Assembly: GCA_019188255.1 (NCBI GenBank)
Contig: JAETXT010000005.1
Coordinates: forward strand, 4,092,001-4,156,000
Reading direction: 5' to 3'
Length of the DNA stretch: 64,000 nt
Source: Verticillium longisporum
Lineage: Eukaryota > Ascomycota > Sordariomycetes > Glomerellales > Plectosphaerellaceae
A program made the position numbers and the translations under genes. Shown in pieces: positions 19,177 through 31,938 of this stretch; position 1 is the first letter of the stretch; every line of letters begins with the position of its first letter. The notes below the pieces were generated by a model that was not told the origin of the DNA, ran no database searches, and was given only the letters and a program-made list of their open reading frames with translations.

Positions 19177-22100
19177 GTTGGGCGAGACAAGATGGAGAAC
19201 GTCGTCTGGGACGTGGTGGGGTGGGAAAGATCGTGACGTTGATGGTCGGAGGGGTCGGCTTCAGGTGAATCGGTGGGGGATGCGGTAGATAGGGGACCTT
19301 GGGGGACTCGAGACTCACTGAGCGAAGCGGATCGCAGGCGAGCTGGCACATGTACCAAGCCCATGACTGCGACTGGTGCCTACCAGCTACGGCAGCTGAC
19401 TGTGTGAGGAGGCACTATGTATGACCTGCAAAGCGCGCGCCCCTCTTCCGGGCGGTCGGGCTAAACTGGCGCCTGTGGACTCGGGAATGGGAATCCTGGG
19501 CGTCGAATTTGTTCCACTTCGGAGAGCTGAGGGAGCCTGCTCGTGCCGAGCTGTAGGTGCTGGGGAACTGGAACGAGTCAAGGGAATCCCGGCGGTTTGG
19601 TTTTCGAAACCCTTGAAGCGCTGACGCAGCTGGTCGGATCGTGCTGCCTGCCGTGTGGAAGCTGGCCTCGGGGCGTCTGTCAGATCAGGCAGCGAGGTGC
19701 AGCGGTAGAGCTTCGACAGGATTTGTGCGAAAGCGAAGGTGGTATCGTCAGAGGGGGAGGAAAGGGCCGAGAGAAGTGCTGTCAAGCTGCCGGGAGTGGC
19801 GGAAATGTCGAATAAACAGGTCGCACAGACGGGTAGGCCGCTAAGGATGTAGGTATGGGTTGTATATAATGAATGTGACCGAAGAAGCCGGCGTCCGGAA
19901 GGGTGGAATTGGGAAGCTGGGCAGCGCTGGCGTTTGGGCGTGGTGTCTTGGGTTCCAACTCTAGGATCCGTCTTGTCTTATCTTAGGTGCGTCTTGGGTC
20001 CTGGGTAATGGATATTTCGTGGAACAGGCTGCAGGTGAAATGACATGGGTTTTGCGTAAGTCACGACTGACACCACAAAGGCCTCTTCAAGGAAGCTGGT
20101 GTAAATACCAAAGACGGAGACGTGGAATGTGCCCGGGTCAGTAGTGGCAGTGGTCAAGCCCTGTGAAAGGGTGGGAGTAGGAGAATCAGGTTTCGCGAGC
20201 TCTGAGATCGCTGTGTCTGGTGAGATCGGGTGATGATTTTCACTTGCTGTTGCCTCCCAGGCCAAGGGACGTCCCGGATGGTCTGGTCAGGAAGGGCTAA
20301 AAGCTACGCCGTGGCGGAGGCAGGTGTTGAGGCACAGCTGGGTGGTTCACGAAGATGGCACTGGCACTTTGTGGCTTTGGGGAGACAGAGGCAAACACAA
20401 GCTACCTTATGTAGGGTGGCAAAGCTTCACTGCAATGTAAACGGTGACGATGTTCTCAGCACGTCCATTCTCCGGGGCGGGCGAAGTGCACCCAGCCCTG
20501 CTGCCCGCGTTGGCCACTAGAGGTTGGTGGTGATAGCACGAGTACAGACGAATGGGTGGTGACAATGACGACGGTCGATGTGCCAAAGACCTGAGCTGTC
20601 CAGTGGAAAGTACCTTGCTAGCAGGTGTCATGGGATGGTGCTAAGGCCTCGCCCCTCCCGCGCCCCAGTGCCGTTGGAGTAATGCGCTACGTAGCCTTGT
20701 GGCAGCCCCCTACCAGAGCTCTCTGTAGCTGCACCTCCCAGTGGATAGTTCTCAGGGCTTGCAGGGGGCAGGGTCGGCCTGTAAGGGGTGGGGGGGACAG
20801 GGCGCGCTCGGAGTGGTAGCGGGCGGGGCGAAGGAGGGGCAGCAGTAGCCCCCAACCACTACATCATAGCCGTCTCATGACGACATTTTCACTGTCTGTT
20901 GGTCTTGACCTCAGATGATCGATCCAACGTCAGCCAGCCGCTGGTCATTGAAGCTGCGGCTTACAGCATAGAGGTTCGTTACTGACAAGCAAGGCGTTTG
21001 TAACCCCCTCCCCCCCCTTCACTAAGGTACAGTATGTACATCAATCACGCCCTGCAAACGGCAGATCCTGCATGAGCATTTCTCTCGCTTGCGCGACAAA
21101 TCTGATCAACGAAGTGCCAAACAATCCAATCACCGCTTCTCCTACCAACGCCCAGCACCCCTGCAAAGACCCCTCATCCATCCCACTCACCCACAAACTT
21201 TTCATCGGGGACTCGCTCATGGCTGAAGTCCGCGGCAGTGCCTGCCTCCGCAGTGTCGCATCATGCACAACCTTCGCAAACCCCACGGGCCATGTCCTCC
21301 TCCGCCACCCTCCCTCGTTCCCTCACCGCGAACGTCGAGCCGTCGTATTACATTCGCGAGCACTTGGTGAGGACATGGGCGTACAAGGGGGGGGGCGGGC
21401 TCCTCGCATCCTCGGACATGCTGAAAAGTGCGAGCCCTCGCACTTTTCGGATTCGGTTCACCCACCCGGTACGGTCCGTGTCCCATCTCTGTACCTATCT
21501 GCCTTATGCTGGCTGGTACGCCCGCTCAGTCTGCTGGAGACGCAGGAGCAAAGTGAAATTTCGGTTGTGTTCCTGAGGAAACCTTGTTGAACGCCTCTTG
21601 CATCGTTGAAACGGACGGAGCCCGCCGTGAGTATTACAGCGTATCGAACCGCACTGACCCCATGCATGGTATAATTGCTTCCAGACCATGCTTCACTAAA
21701 ATGGATCATTCCTGAACCGACCGTAGCAACTTGCTACAGTGGCACGCTTTAGGTTTGAGAAGGTCGTCAAAGACTTTACATATCACCATTGTCCCTTGGC
21801 TGTGACATCCACACACAGCCATGACGGGGCTCGATTATGTTGGTGATGATTGCTTAACAGTCTCTTCAAGCTAGGCCAGGAGAGTAGAACCAAGTCGGAG
21901 CCGCTTAAGAACGGGCAGCCGAAATCGGTTGGATCGGTCCCGGCGGCCGAGAGGTGGGGACTATGGGACGTCCATCGGCTCGGGCTCCAGAGCATGCCCC
22001 TCTCACCACGAGTCGTTCTCAACAGCATGCCCAACAGAGCTTGGCTGGCAGGCTGCTAGCCTGCAGGATCAATCACTTGGTCTTTCAAGGACACGATGAA

Positions 22101-22374
22101 TTCAAAAATTCTTCAATTGGCCTCAATTTTGCTTCAGACCTTCGTACGCCCATCCGCGCCTAATCAGGCGGTGGAGGGTCTTTTGCTGCAATCATCCATC
22201 ATGACTAGCAGTTCTTTACTGCACGCACAACGAGGGTATCTCGCATTCCGCTCCCCTCACCTACGATACAGGGTTTCGCCACGGGCCCCGTCTGTCAATC
22301 CAAATACATCCTTGTCGCTGGCCATATGCCATGCTGTGTCTGATATCATGTCGCTTCAGCACTCACATTCTACC
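19177..22374. other. 3.2-kb intergenic region
   Basis: Upstream of OSBP and downstream of the 1125-aa gene. Many short open frames exist but none shows a recognisable motif or codon pattern. It holds a G-rich run at 20764-20802, a long C run near 21010-21018 and a G9 run near 21387-21395. It probably contains the OSBP promoter and long UTRs. Confidence 0.5.
20764..20802 (+). other. G-quadruplex-capable sequence
   Basis: Runs of G in the order 5, 3, then 4 (20785-20788), 7 (20790-20796) and 3 (20800-20802), separated by short loops, fit the G3+N1-7 pattern on the plus strand. The location is intergenic. Confidence 0.6.
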
Positions 22375-25300
22375 CTAAAAATTGATCTTGCTAGCGAGCC
22401 GGGACCCGCCCTTCACAGGTGCCGGAAGACACTGACACAGGCGCTCGCGATCTGAGGACACAGGTCAGTAACGTCCAAGTTTTCTGCCGCGTTACGATAT
22501 GATGGACTTACCGGCTTCTTTCTCGAATAGGAACGAAACGTCATCGTGTTCTCCAGGCAAGTCCGGGAAATCGAGGCATATAAAGCCCATGTCGTCTGTG
22601 GGACCTTCATTATCATCTGGCATGCGTGGGAGCGGAAACTTGGCGTCGACGAATCGAAGACCGAATTTGCCGCTGCGAGAGAACGTTTCATAGACATCTG
22701 TTCCTTTGAGAACAAAGTTCATGCATTGTCCATGCTTGAAGTCGGGGAAGAACGCGAGTAGCTGTGGAACCGTGTCCTGCTGCACCACCTGGACTCGCGT
22801 CCAGCCGGCTTCCCATTTTTTATGAACAGGGACGACCATTCGCCGGCGGGTAATGGAAAACCCAACGGCAAGACTGTCATATTTGACCTGGAACCCCGTG
22901 AGGGCTGCTTGGAAGGCGTGAAGGTCCTTCAAGCTGGGGAACTTGAACGTCCGGATGGACTGTGTCGTCTGCAACATCTGCAATGTCTGCTCCATTTCTT
23001 TTGGACTTTCCCGGCCGACTTGAGAATCGGATACAGCCATCGTCACGTCGTTCTGAGGCCGCCTCAATACGACAAGTGTCTTTGCATCGCTGACCTCCAG
23101 CCTGACTCGGAGTTCGCCCGTCTCAACGTTGGCGCGGTCGGCAATCGTGCCCACCTTGGAATCGACAATCACTCTCAGCTTGTCGGAGAGCACCGTTGGC
23201 GGCATATCGTCACCTCCATGGTCATCATTGATGACACGGACCGATTGCCAAGGAAGCTTGCTGATGCCGGGCAATCCTTTGGAGTCGTTTAAAGAGTGGC
23301 TCAGGGTATAGCCTACTAACGGGACGTCTGCGTAGATAGTCTCATCATTCTGAACCGCCGTGCCAGTGAGGAGTGTATGGAAGTTCAGACGCTCAGCTTC
23401 GTCCTTGAAGGAAAGCACCATGCTGCCTTTGTAGCGCCCATTGTCGCACTTCAGCAAAAGGGCTGGGTCGCCACCTTCACCTCGGAGGAAGCCATATGGA
23501 ATCGGTTGCTGTGGGGTCCAGGGAAGATTGATCCCGCTCAAGGTCCGGGTATGCGGGCCAGACACGACAGCAAGCCTATATCCTCTGTGGAAGGTGCGAG
23601 GGCCTGTCGGCGTCTTTTCCTTCAAATACTTCTCAAAGAGTGCTATGTCGCAAGAAGGCACTGGCACCTTGGGGAAAGATCGGGACTGTGCATCGGCGTC
23701 GAAGAACTGGAACGTTCGCAGTGTCGCGTGGAATATGCACTGCTCATCCTGCCGAGGGTACAGCGTATCCTGCGTCTTGTTGCCGAACTCGTACATGTTC
23801 CATATCATCCTAAAATCTTGTTGCATACACTGTACCGCAATCTTGAAGCCTCGAGGAAGAAAGATCTCAATGATGCACGTTTCGCTCCTCCATCGCACAT
23901 CATTCCAAGTCGGACCGGTGTTTTTGTCCTCTGAGATTCGCAGGTGGACCTCTCCGTTTTGACTTGCCAAGACCAGGTTTAACGAGGCCTGGTTCCTGGC
24001 TCTAACAGCAGATAGCAGGCTCTTGAAATGGTACGACTGGGATTCTCGGCCCTGCTCCATGAGGTAGGCGTCCACGGAGATGCGGCTAAAGTTAAAAATA
24101 TCCGGAGTGTCGTTGATTGGCAAAGCGTCCAGTCCTTCTCTTACCGTCGGGGTTTGCAAAACGCCCGACATCGCCGCAGCCGAGTTGCCCGTAAGAAGAG
24201 CAATCATATCCTGACTCAACTTGGGGTATTCAACCCATATGGATTTATCAATCGTCTGCGGCAGGAATGCCTCTTCGGGAGGCAGGAAGCCATTACGCTT
24301 CATGGATCCAGCCAACTTACCCAGCGCAGACACCACGAGCTTCCGTGCTTCGTCGACCTCCGAATCCGGCGGTAAACGTTTGTTCGACATCATCTCGGGA
24401 ATCGCTTCTTCGGAAAGCCAATGCGCTTTTGCCAGGTTTGTATACGCCTGTTGACGTTCCATCTCGTTCTGCATCTGTTCCTTTGGGCTTCCTGGCCGCG
24501 CCCTTATTGCGTTCTCGAGACCCATCCGGCCCTTGAGGAACCACCATAGCGCTGCCCTGATGAGTTCTGGAGTGGAGCAGGCGCCCACTGGCCGAACAGT
24601 CTCAGCATGCAATCGGAACAACTCGCTCAAGTGGCGTGTGCGTGTGACAAATATCATCAGGGCATCATCCCCCATTGGCGTAGGGGCGTCTTGCAAGTTG
24701 AAGGAGGGTTGGCGGTTCGTTGCCGAAGAAGGAGGGGCCATCGTGCTGCCAGCATAATGCGAGTTAACGCTCTGTTGACGCGAAATGTTGGCTTGCTGCC
24801 CGTGGCCGCTGAGAGTCGAGTATACAGAGGATGGGCTTTGGTCTGGCTGAGAGGGAGGCTTGTTGTACTGGGTATTGTATTGCGTTTCGGGAGAGATGGG
24901 GCGCGCGCTGGAATACTGTGGTGGTGCGGCGGCGGGAGCTGGTCCCAATGCCGCAGGGTGTGGCGATGAGCGCAGCCGGTCAAGTGGTGACTGCTTGATC
25001 TCTATAGCATCTTCCCAATCTCGCTGCTGCGCATGCTGCTGCTGTTGTGCCTGAGATGTGCCCGCAGACCGGGCCGCTTCCGCGAAGGCCTTGCCCTCTG
25101 CTTGCCGCATCTCCGCCTGCTGTATCTCGAGGAACGACCTCCTGTTCTCATCTTTGGCTCTGCTGTTTGAAGTGTCCAAAAACCTAGTCCGCGCGGCCAC
25201 TCCAGGCACGTCGCCTTGCCTTGAGGCAGTGGCTTCCCTAGCGGACGTGTAGCCAGTCTGGATGCGCTTGATAGAATTCGGGATAAAATCGTCATACGGT

Positions 25301-25812
25301 GGAGGGTCGGCTGGTTTTGGTGGCTCTTCGTACGCACTCGGGGCCCGGGCGGAAGGAGGCGGTCGTAGCTTCTTCTGCTTGGATATTTCTATCGTAGGGT
25401 GCGGTGACTCGTCACCACCCTCGCCGATCACCTCGGGCTGGGTGTCAGCAAAGCGGACAATGCAACCTCTTCTGTTCTTTTTGGGCGCGCGGGGCGGGGT
25501 TTTGGGGCGAATTTGCAGGGGGACACTGTCCTGCGAACCGCCGCCGACATCGTGAGCTTGAGGGTAGCGCGATGCGTTCCTCGTGTCAAGCTTCGAAAGT
25601 GTAGGTAGAGGCGGAGCTGAGGGGGCAGTGGTAGGGTGAAGCGAGTCGGAGGACGCATGCAGGAAGTCGTTCACATTGAGAGCATTGTCGGTCTGCTTTC
25701 GATCTTTGTTGTCCTTGGCACCAAACAGCTTGCCCATCAAGCGACCGCGACGTGAGGAGCGGCCCTCTTCGACCTGGGTGTCACTGTCCATCGTAGAGGG
25801 AACGACGCTCAT
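22375..25812 (-). CDS. Conserved-looking 1125-aa protein of unknown function, 2 exons
   Basis: Exon 1 25812-22512, intron 22511-22452 (60 nt, GTAAGT...CCTCAG, branch TTACTGAC), exon 2 22451-22375. Using the intron replaces an abrupt GKSIIS ending with DRERLCQCLPAPVKGGSRLASKINF. The first about 370 residues are disordered, basic and Pro/Ser/Gln-rich (MGKLFGAKD near the start, a PPPYDDF motif). From about 385 the sequence is compact: a helical block beginning DDALMIFVTRTRHLSELFRLHAE, then beta-rich segments that could be PH-like modules. No enzyme motif was seen. I do not recognise the family. The strong coding signal over 3.3 kb without introns argues for a real gene. Confidence 0.85.
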
Positions 25813-27618
25813 AGAACGCCGGCGTCATGAGAAGAGGTCCTGCCAGCTGACGAGAGCGCATCAGCATGAGCGAGAGCATTGGCAATAGCACCAACAGGAA
25901 TGGCCGCAAGAAGGCGTGTTGCTAGGCCTGCATACTGTTCGGGTGCGCGTGGTCTGACAGGGCAAGAGTACTGACCTCGTGGGCGTCCTGACGATTATGT
26001 ACGAGCTGAAGCTGACGAGGGGGGGTAGTAGAATGGAGGGGGGGCACAGCGCCTCAATCGCGGGTGCAAGGGCAGTCACGATTGGAGCTGGCCGATTGCC
26101 CAGGGACGGATAGCGCCAAGACAAGCACGTGTGGTTTGTGGGATTCCGCGCACGTAAGCCCGGGGCAGTGCGCTGCGCAGCAACTCGAGATATCGAAGGC
26201 CGAGAAAATACTGTCTAGGAGGAAGAGGGAAAGAGGGAAACAGAGCAAAAGGAGCAGTAATGGACAGGTGTAGATTGACGATCACAGTCGCACCAACAGG
26301 AGGACAATTGTTGACACGGAATCTACCAAGGAGGAAAGCCGGGGCAGGGCCGGTCGGGTTGGGCAGGCATGGACAGGCAAGGGGAGGGAGGGTAAGGCCA
26401 GGCAGGTACAGACGACGGGTCAGTGGATGATGCAGTGACCTGACTGATGTACATGTAAGATGGTGCGAGCGAAGGTTCCATGCCCATGCAAAGTCTGGTC
26501 TGGCAAAAGACACAGCGGAAGGCGCAACCTAACACCACCAGCGGGAAGCGGGAGGAGCGACCTCGCCTGGGACGCAGGGAAGCGGGCGGGCAGGCATGTG
26601 CAAGCAAGGGGTTTCAGGTTCGAAGCGATCGTCTACGACCATTGCCAACCTACCTAGTATCCCATCTTCCCACGACACCGTCCATTACTTGGTACATCTG
26701 CCATCCACACTGGCTTGCCGCCCCCCTTGCGCTTCCACCAAGGCCAATAGATGCCAATGACATCGGTGGGCCGTGGACCCTGAAGCTGCTCCCTATCAAA
26801 TATCAAAGGTCACCCCAGCCTGAGCCCAGTTCCCACATTTTCCACACCGGGTCCCCCCTTGGAAAGGCTGTCATAATATTACCGATTCTTGGCTCGCCTT
26901 GTCCGTAAAGACACGGGCTCTTGTCCTCAATCGAGCCTTGCCCGGCATTTGGTCAGGTAAGTGTCCTGGCCAGAATCAACACCATCAGCCCGCCACGACT
27001 CTGCGCCGCTGCTATTTTAAGGCCCGTCGAATGTGTCTAGATCGGACCCTATCTTCTAGATCTGGCCGCAAACCGCCAACACCTCGTGTTCTTTTACTCT
27101 TAACGAGTTTACCCCACGGCACGAGGTCCAGTGATTGATGGAATGTCGTTTTTAATAGCGCGATACGAGAGAACTCGGCCGGCTTCCCCGCTAGACCCTC
27201 TGCCCTCACAAGCCTCGCCTGTTTCAAAGTTACCCGTGGCTGAGGACGTGAACACGCGCCGAGGCAACACACGAGTTCCTCTACAAGAACGCTCGCCAAA
27301 AGACAGTACATCGATTAGACGACACATTCCACCTAGGATTACGAGTCAATATTCGATGTCTGCCTTTTTGGGCCACCACAGTTCAATGTGAATTGCAAGA
27401 ACTACGATCAGGTACGAGAAGAGCATCGCCAGAAACCAATCGCCACGCAGCGGCATCAAAGATCTCGATTTCTTGTTGCAAGTTCGCCAACCATTTCCCG
27501 CCGATATTAAGTAGTGAAACCCACGTGACCGCAAACTCCGAACCTGACCACGGACTGGATGTCCTACCGCCTACCTATGCTCATGCCTCTGAGTAAGAAC
27601 AGATGAAAGATAACCCGA
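25813..27618. other. 1.8-kb intergenic region
   Basis: Between two minus-strand genes. It should contain the promoter and leader of the 1125-aa gene and the 3' flank of the DUF2417 gene. No coding or RNA gene was recognised. Confidence 0.5.
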
Positions 27619-29296
27619 TTACAACTCATGGACCATCTCCTTCAGTCGCTTCTCAATCCTTTCCCGTCCCTCAAATGTCGACCACACCTGATGCGGTGCC
27701 TTCTCGACAATGTCCCAGTATTGCAGCTTCCTCGTCAGTTGGCTCAGATCCCTCTGCTTGTCCTCCCACTGGCTGTCCCTGCGCATCTCAACCCCTGAGC
27801 TGATGAGGACCAGCGGCGTGGCAGGGTACTGAATTGCACGCGCCGAGGTCACGTCGCGCTTCGACAGAGTGTCCGCGACCAGGCTTTCTTGCAGCTTGGC
27901 AAAGATGGTCTTGCCGCCCTGAAGAGCCGCACAGCCCCAGATCCGATCATTTCCGTTGCGGCCCTTGAAGAGCGCGCCCGGAAGCCTGTCAAGACCGAGC
28001 GGCGAGATGACGCCACGCAGCCAAAGCAGGAAACCTCGCCCGGGTGTCGCGAAGCGGCCCAGCAGATCCTCGTGGATAGGGTCGATGAGCATGATGCCGC
28101 GAACCTCTTTTCCGTGGCGAGAGGAGAAGACACGAGTGTACATCGAGCCAATTCCAGCGCCGGCAACCACCCAGGGGCCAGTCTCGCCAGCCCGGGCCAG
28201 AGCTTCGCTTAGAGCGTCAGTGGCCATTCCAGCAGACAGCGGCGAAGGAGCTGTGTCGCTCCAGGCGAAGCCAGGGCGATCGGCAAAGCAGTAGCGCGTG
28301 ATCGAGCCGTTCTTGACGGCATTGTCGGCGAATTGCCAGAGGCCATCCTCCACGGGCACCTCGCCGCCTTCGAACAAAACAGTTGGCAGCTTCTTGCCCA
28401 TAGTGTTCGTGTGGTAACCTTCGCAGTGGACATGGATCTGGTATTTGTCACCGTCGACCCAGTATCGTTTGCCTGGAGGAGCCACGCCCGCATCGAGTGA
28501 TCGGACGATGAGAGTCAAGGTAAGAAGAACGACGACGATCGAAAGGACAACGTAGGCGATAGTCGAGAAGAGGACAGCGGTCCATTCGAGGACTGACCGC
28601 CTTGTCTCAATGCGACCGGTCAAGCGTTCCTCCTCCTCAGCCTTGCCCCATTTGACAGTTCGGTCCGCAATCAGAGCCCAGAGGCTCACGAATAGAGCCC
28701 CTATGTATGTTAGTTTGACGGTCTGCAACTCGCCGACTTTTCTCAGCCGTGCACTTCTAGGCCTGCAACTTACAGATGACACTCGTAATACCAACCCAGC
28801 CCTCTTCATGCCGGTTCCGTTGCACTGCCAGCGTGATGATCATGTCGACAAACAGCATGAAGGCCATGAACACGCTGAGCATTCTCACAGCTCGCGAAGG
28901 CGCGCCGAAGAAGACCAAGACAAAAAGAATCGTAAAGAGCGACAGGCTCGCATAGCTGAATGAGTAAAAACCAGAGCCTCTGGTGTGCATTCCCGGCGGC
29001 GTCACAAAGGTGGCAACGAGCAGCAGTGCCCACCAGATGAACGAGATGATGGCGAACAGCACTGTCGCGTAGCGCGTCACCCGCACGGCCCACAAGTTGT
29101 AAGGGCTCACGGCAGGGTCATCGGCCGTCAAGAAAGGCCGGTCGCTGTCGAGTCGGTTTGGCAGCAGTCGCGTGTGTTCGTTGGGCGCGGGCCGCAGGTC
29201 CTCGGCTGAGCGGCGAGGCTCCGTTGCGGATGCCGATTCGCCATTCGGCTCATTCTCATTGTCGTGCTTGTTGCTCGACCCGAAAAGGGAAACCAT
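27619..29296 (-). CDS. DUF2417 integral membrane protein with alpha/beta-hydrolase-like domain, 2 exons
   Basis: CDS of 1605 nt, 534 aa: exon 1 29296-28774, intron 28773-28701 (73 nt), exon 2 28700-27619. The acidic, Asn/Pro-rich N-terminus is followed by five or so membrane segments (the first near FAIISFIWWALLLVATFV, the last near LFSTIAYVVLSIVVVLLTL), then a soluble alpha/beta-hydrolase fold of about 300 residues. This is the DUF2417 architecture of fungal membrane proteins of unknown function. The nucleophile elbow, normally GHSxGG before YxRVF, reads GAGIGSMYTRVF here, so the catalytic Ser position is Gly. Together with the absence of an obvious triad this suggests a non-catalytic or altered hydrolase domain. 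Membrane location is unknown. Confidence 0.85.
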
Positions 29297-30642
29297 TTTG
29301 ACCTTATTATCGTGGTGACACGATAAAACTGTGGTCCTCCGTTACAGTCAAAGCCTGGATGTTATCGATCCGTCTTGCCGGATGCTGTTGTTGTTGGCGT
29401 GTTATGCACCTCTCTCCAAAGACGATGCAGCAGCGAGGTGTTGTCGAAGGGTCGAAGAGAAGAGGGAACAAAGTGCGGCATTCGAGTACCGGCAAACTTC
29501 AAGAATGACAAACGACAAACAATTCCGCTGTTCCGACCTAATAAATGCCATGCGTCCCAGACTAAGGGGCATTTTATCCCATTCCATTCCACTCCCGCCC
29601 CCCACTTCAGCTCTCGTCAAGCTTTCCTCATCGTGTACTACCAAGCTTCCCATCGAGTACGTCATTCCCCAGCATTGCGCTTTCGGGGCGGTAGCTCCCC
29701 ACTAGCCGCCCGCCAGCGCCCAATCTCCTTGGCCCACCACTCCCTCTCTTGCCCACCCCGGGACACTAGCTCCGGCCGGCGGCGCCGCTCCCATCGAAGA
29801 TCCCCCCTCTGATCGCGGCCGCGAAGCAAGCTTTGGAGCCTGCCTCGCCTCAAAGCGGGAGGAGAGCTCTCGCTGCTACTGCTGCTGCTGCTGCTGAACC
29901 GACAAGGCCTCACAACGAAGCGTCGGCAGTGCTAGCTTATGCGCCGGATCGGGTCTTGGACGAGTCGGGTGACTGGGCTGATTTCTCCCCTTCTGGACTG
30001 ATCATGTTGGACGGTGACGCGACTGGGCGTTCAGTTCTTGGGGGCTGTTGCCTAGCTGGACTGGCGCGTGGCGGCATTGCGACACCCGATCGATCGTGAC
30101 GATGAAGAAGGGGCGAAACTAGTGGTGTTTCTCATGACCACGATAACACGCTACCTGACGTGGTTCGTCATGCACCATGGAAGTCCTTGGAGTCCTTGAA
30201 TTTGTCCACTTACTTCTCCATGTTGGCAAGCAATGCAAGAAAGCTTCGAAACGCTTGATTTGAGACAATACGACCTCGACATTTGGTCGGCACTCGGCCA
30301 ATATCACCAGTACATGCTCGAAAAAAAAAAAACGAGACACGGCTTGGTAGTGAATTTGGTATTGAATGATTAAGCGCCCGGACGGGCCAAAAAGGGTATC
30401 TTGAAGAAAGCTGATCAACGAAAGAGACAGCAAAGTAAAGAGAGTAATACGACGCTTGCAGCATGCGACTGATCGAGGGAGGCTTGTGCACTCGATGTCT
30501 CACACATCGACGCCCAACACGCCAAATACGTCCTCCATCACCACGGTTCAGCATTCCAGCCAGCCATGACAGGCTTCAGGAATGATTCTCCTTCCATCTA
30601 ACTCGTTCCGCCAAGACATTGCAGCACGGCAAGAGCTTGTAC
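29297..30642. other. 1.35-kb intergenic region
   Basis: Promoter side of the DUF2417 gene and 3' side of the next gene. It contains a short GCT trinucleotide run at about 29871-29895 and an A11 run near 30321-30331. No gene was seen. Confidence 0.5.
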
Positions 30643-31938
30643 TCAGGAGGCCCAAGGAGCGATGATGTTCCGATCCTTGAAGCTAGAGGTTGATCCAGAG
30701 GAGATGGACTGCGACGTCTTTGGCGGAGTCCCAACGTACGAGGGGCTGTTCAGCCTCTGTTCTGCCCGTTTCCGTGCCATTTTTGCGGGATCAGGTCCGC
30801 CAGATGGCTTGGTGGCGCTCTTCGGTATTTGGCCGATGGGGGCATGCATTTTGGCCTGTGCGTTAGGATCACCCATACTGATACCTCTCCGTTGGTATTC
30901 TTCCTTCTTGAATTGTTTCCAGTCGTGGGCCGATGGTTCGCCAGCACTGAACCACTCTTTTACTTGGCTGAGCCACCGCCCTTTGCCATCCTTTTGTTTT
31001 GCCTCTCGGCTTCCAGTCTTATCCTTCCGACGAGTGCCATCACTGCTTGTAACGGACGGGCTATATTCGGAGATGGAGCGGTTTCTCGATGTTCGAGACG
31101 ACGATGGCGGAGGGCTCGCTGCAAACAAACCCGCACTCTCGGTCCTGGACGGCATGGCGAGACTTTGTGCGTCAACTGACGTCTCGGAGTGAGGTTCTCT
31201 CTTTCCAACTGCTGTACCGAGCTTATCCCACGGCTTGCCCATCAAGTTAGCCGTAGTCTCTGGTGTGATGGCTGTCCTCGTAACTGGCCCAGGCGAAACG
31301 AGAGAGTGGACAAAGGCAAGTCTGCTGTCCAACGAGTGAACAGACCTGTGCCGTGGAGTCGCTGGAAGGTACGACCGCCGCCGAACCTTCTTTTGCTCGA
31401 ATTCGAAGGGTCGGCTATGGAACTGAACAGATGAACTCCGGTGAGACCGAGACAGGAGAGGCTCAGATGAATTCCGACCCTCTAAATCGTAAGGCTCCCG
31501 ATATGAGGGCTGCAGATTCGCGTTTTCCTTGCTGGAGAGACTGCTTCGACGAAACTCGTCCACTGAGGTCGCTTTGTCGGCGCCTGTAAGGGTGTTGTAG
31601 TCCACGCCGATGCAGAAAGAGGAATCTAAAGAATGATCCTCTGCTTGTCGGTTCGGCTGTCCAGAAGCGGCCCAGTGCTAGAGGGAGCCGTCAGTGTCAG
31701 GCACAGCTAGGATGCGCTGCGTAGGCGAGCACGGCGACGAGTTGCAGGCTTGACTGAATGTGTCCCAAGAAAATGATTGACGCCTCTGATCAGACTTGGG
31801 TGTCGATTTTCGAATATTGAGATGCCCAAGAGTTGTGGGGTAAGAGAAATTTCGCAGCGCCGGCTTTTGGGTCGGTGTGTCAGTTTGTAGATTCTCCCGG
31901 GTATTGATGTGTGACTTGAAGAGGCCAAAAGAAGGCAT
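30643..31938 (-). CDS. Ser/Arg-rich orphan protein with an in-frame TAG or a cryptic small intron
   Basis: One reading frame from ATG 31938 to the stop at 30643 (432 codons including stops), interrupted only by TAG at 31680-31678. Both sides look coding. The N-terminal 86 codons start MPSFGLFKSHINTREN; the other side has basic/Ser-rich disorder and then a denser C-terminus (WLSQVKEWFSAGEPSAHDWKQFKKEEYQRRGI). The stop could be CAG mutated to TAG. Alternatively a 48-nt intron with donor GTGCCT and acceptor GGACAG would remove it in frame, though that donor is poor. Without the N-terminal part the downstream frame has no early ATG. Function is unknown; there are no domains I recognise. Confidence 0.65.

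Noticed and set aside
19387..19785. Possible extra gene or upstream exon before OSBP
   Set aside because: The OSBP model already begins with a sensible ATG at 19176; this frame has no similarity and no matching splice sites.
21041..21286. 81-aa minus-strand frame in the 3.2-kb gap
   Set aside because: Reads somewhat protein-like but has no motif and no supporting flanking exons.
29400..29705. Short plus-strand frames upstream of the DUF2417 gene
   Set aside because: No motifs; overlapping frames on both strands of similar length indicate chance.
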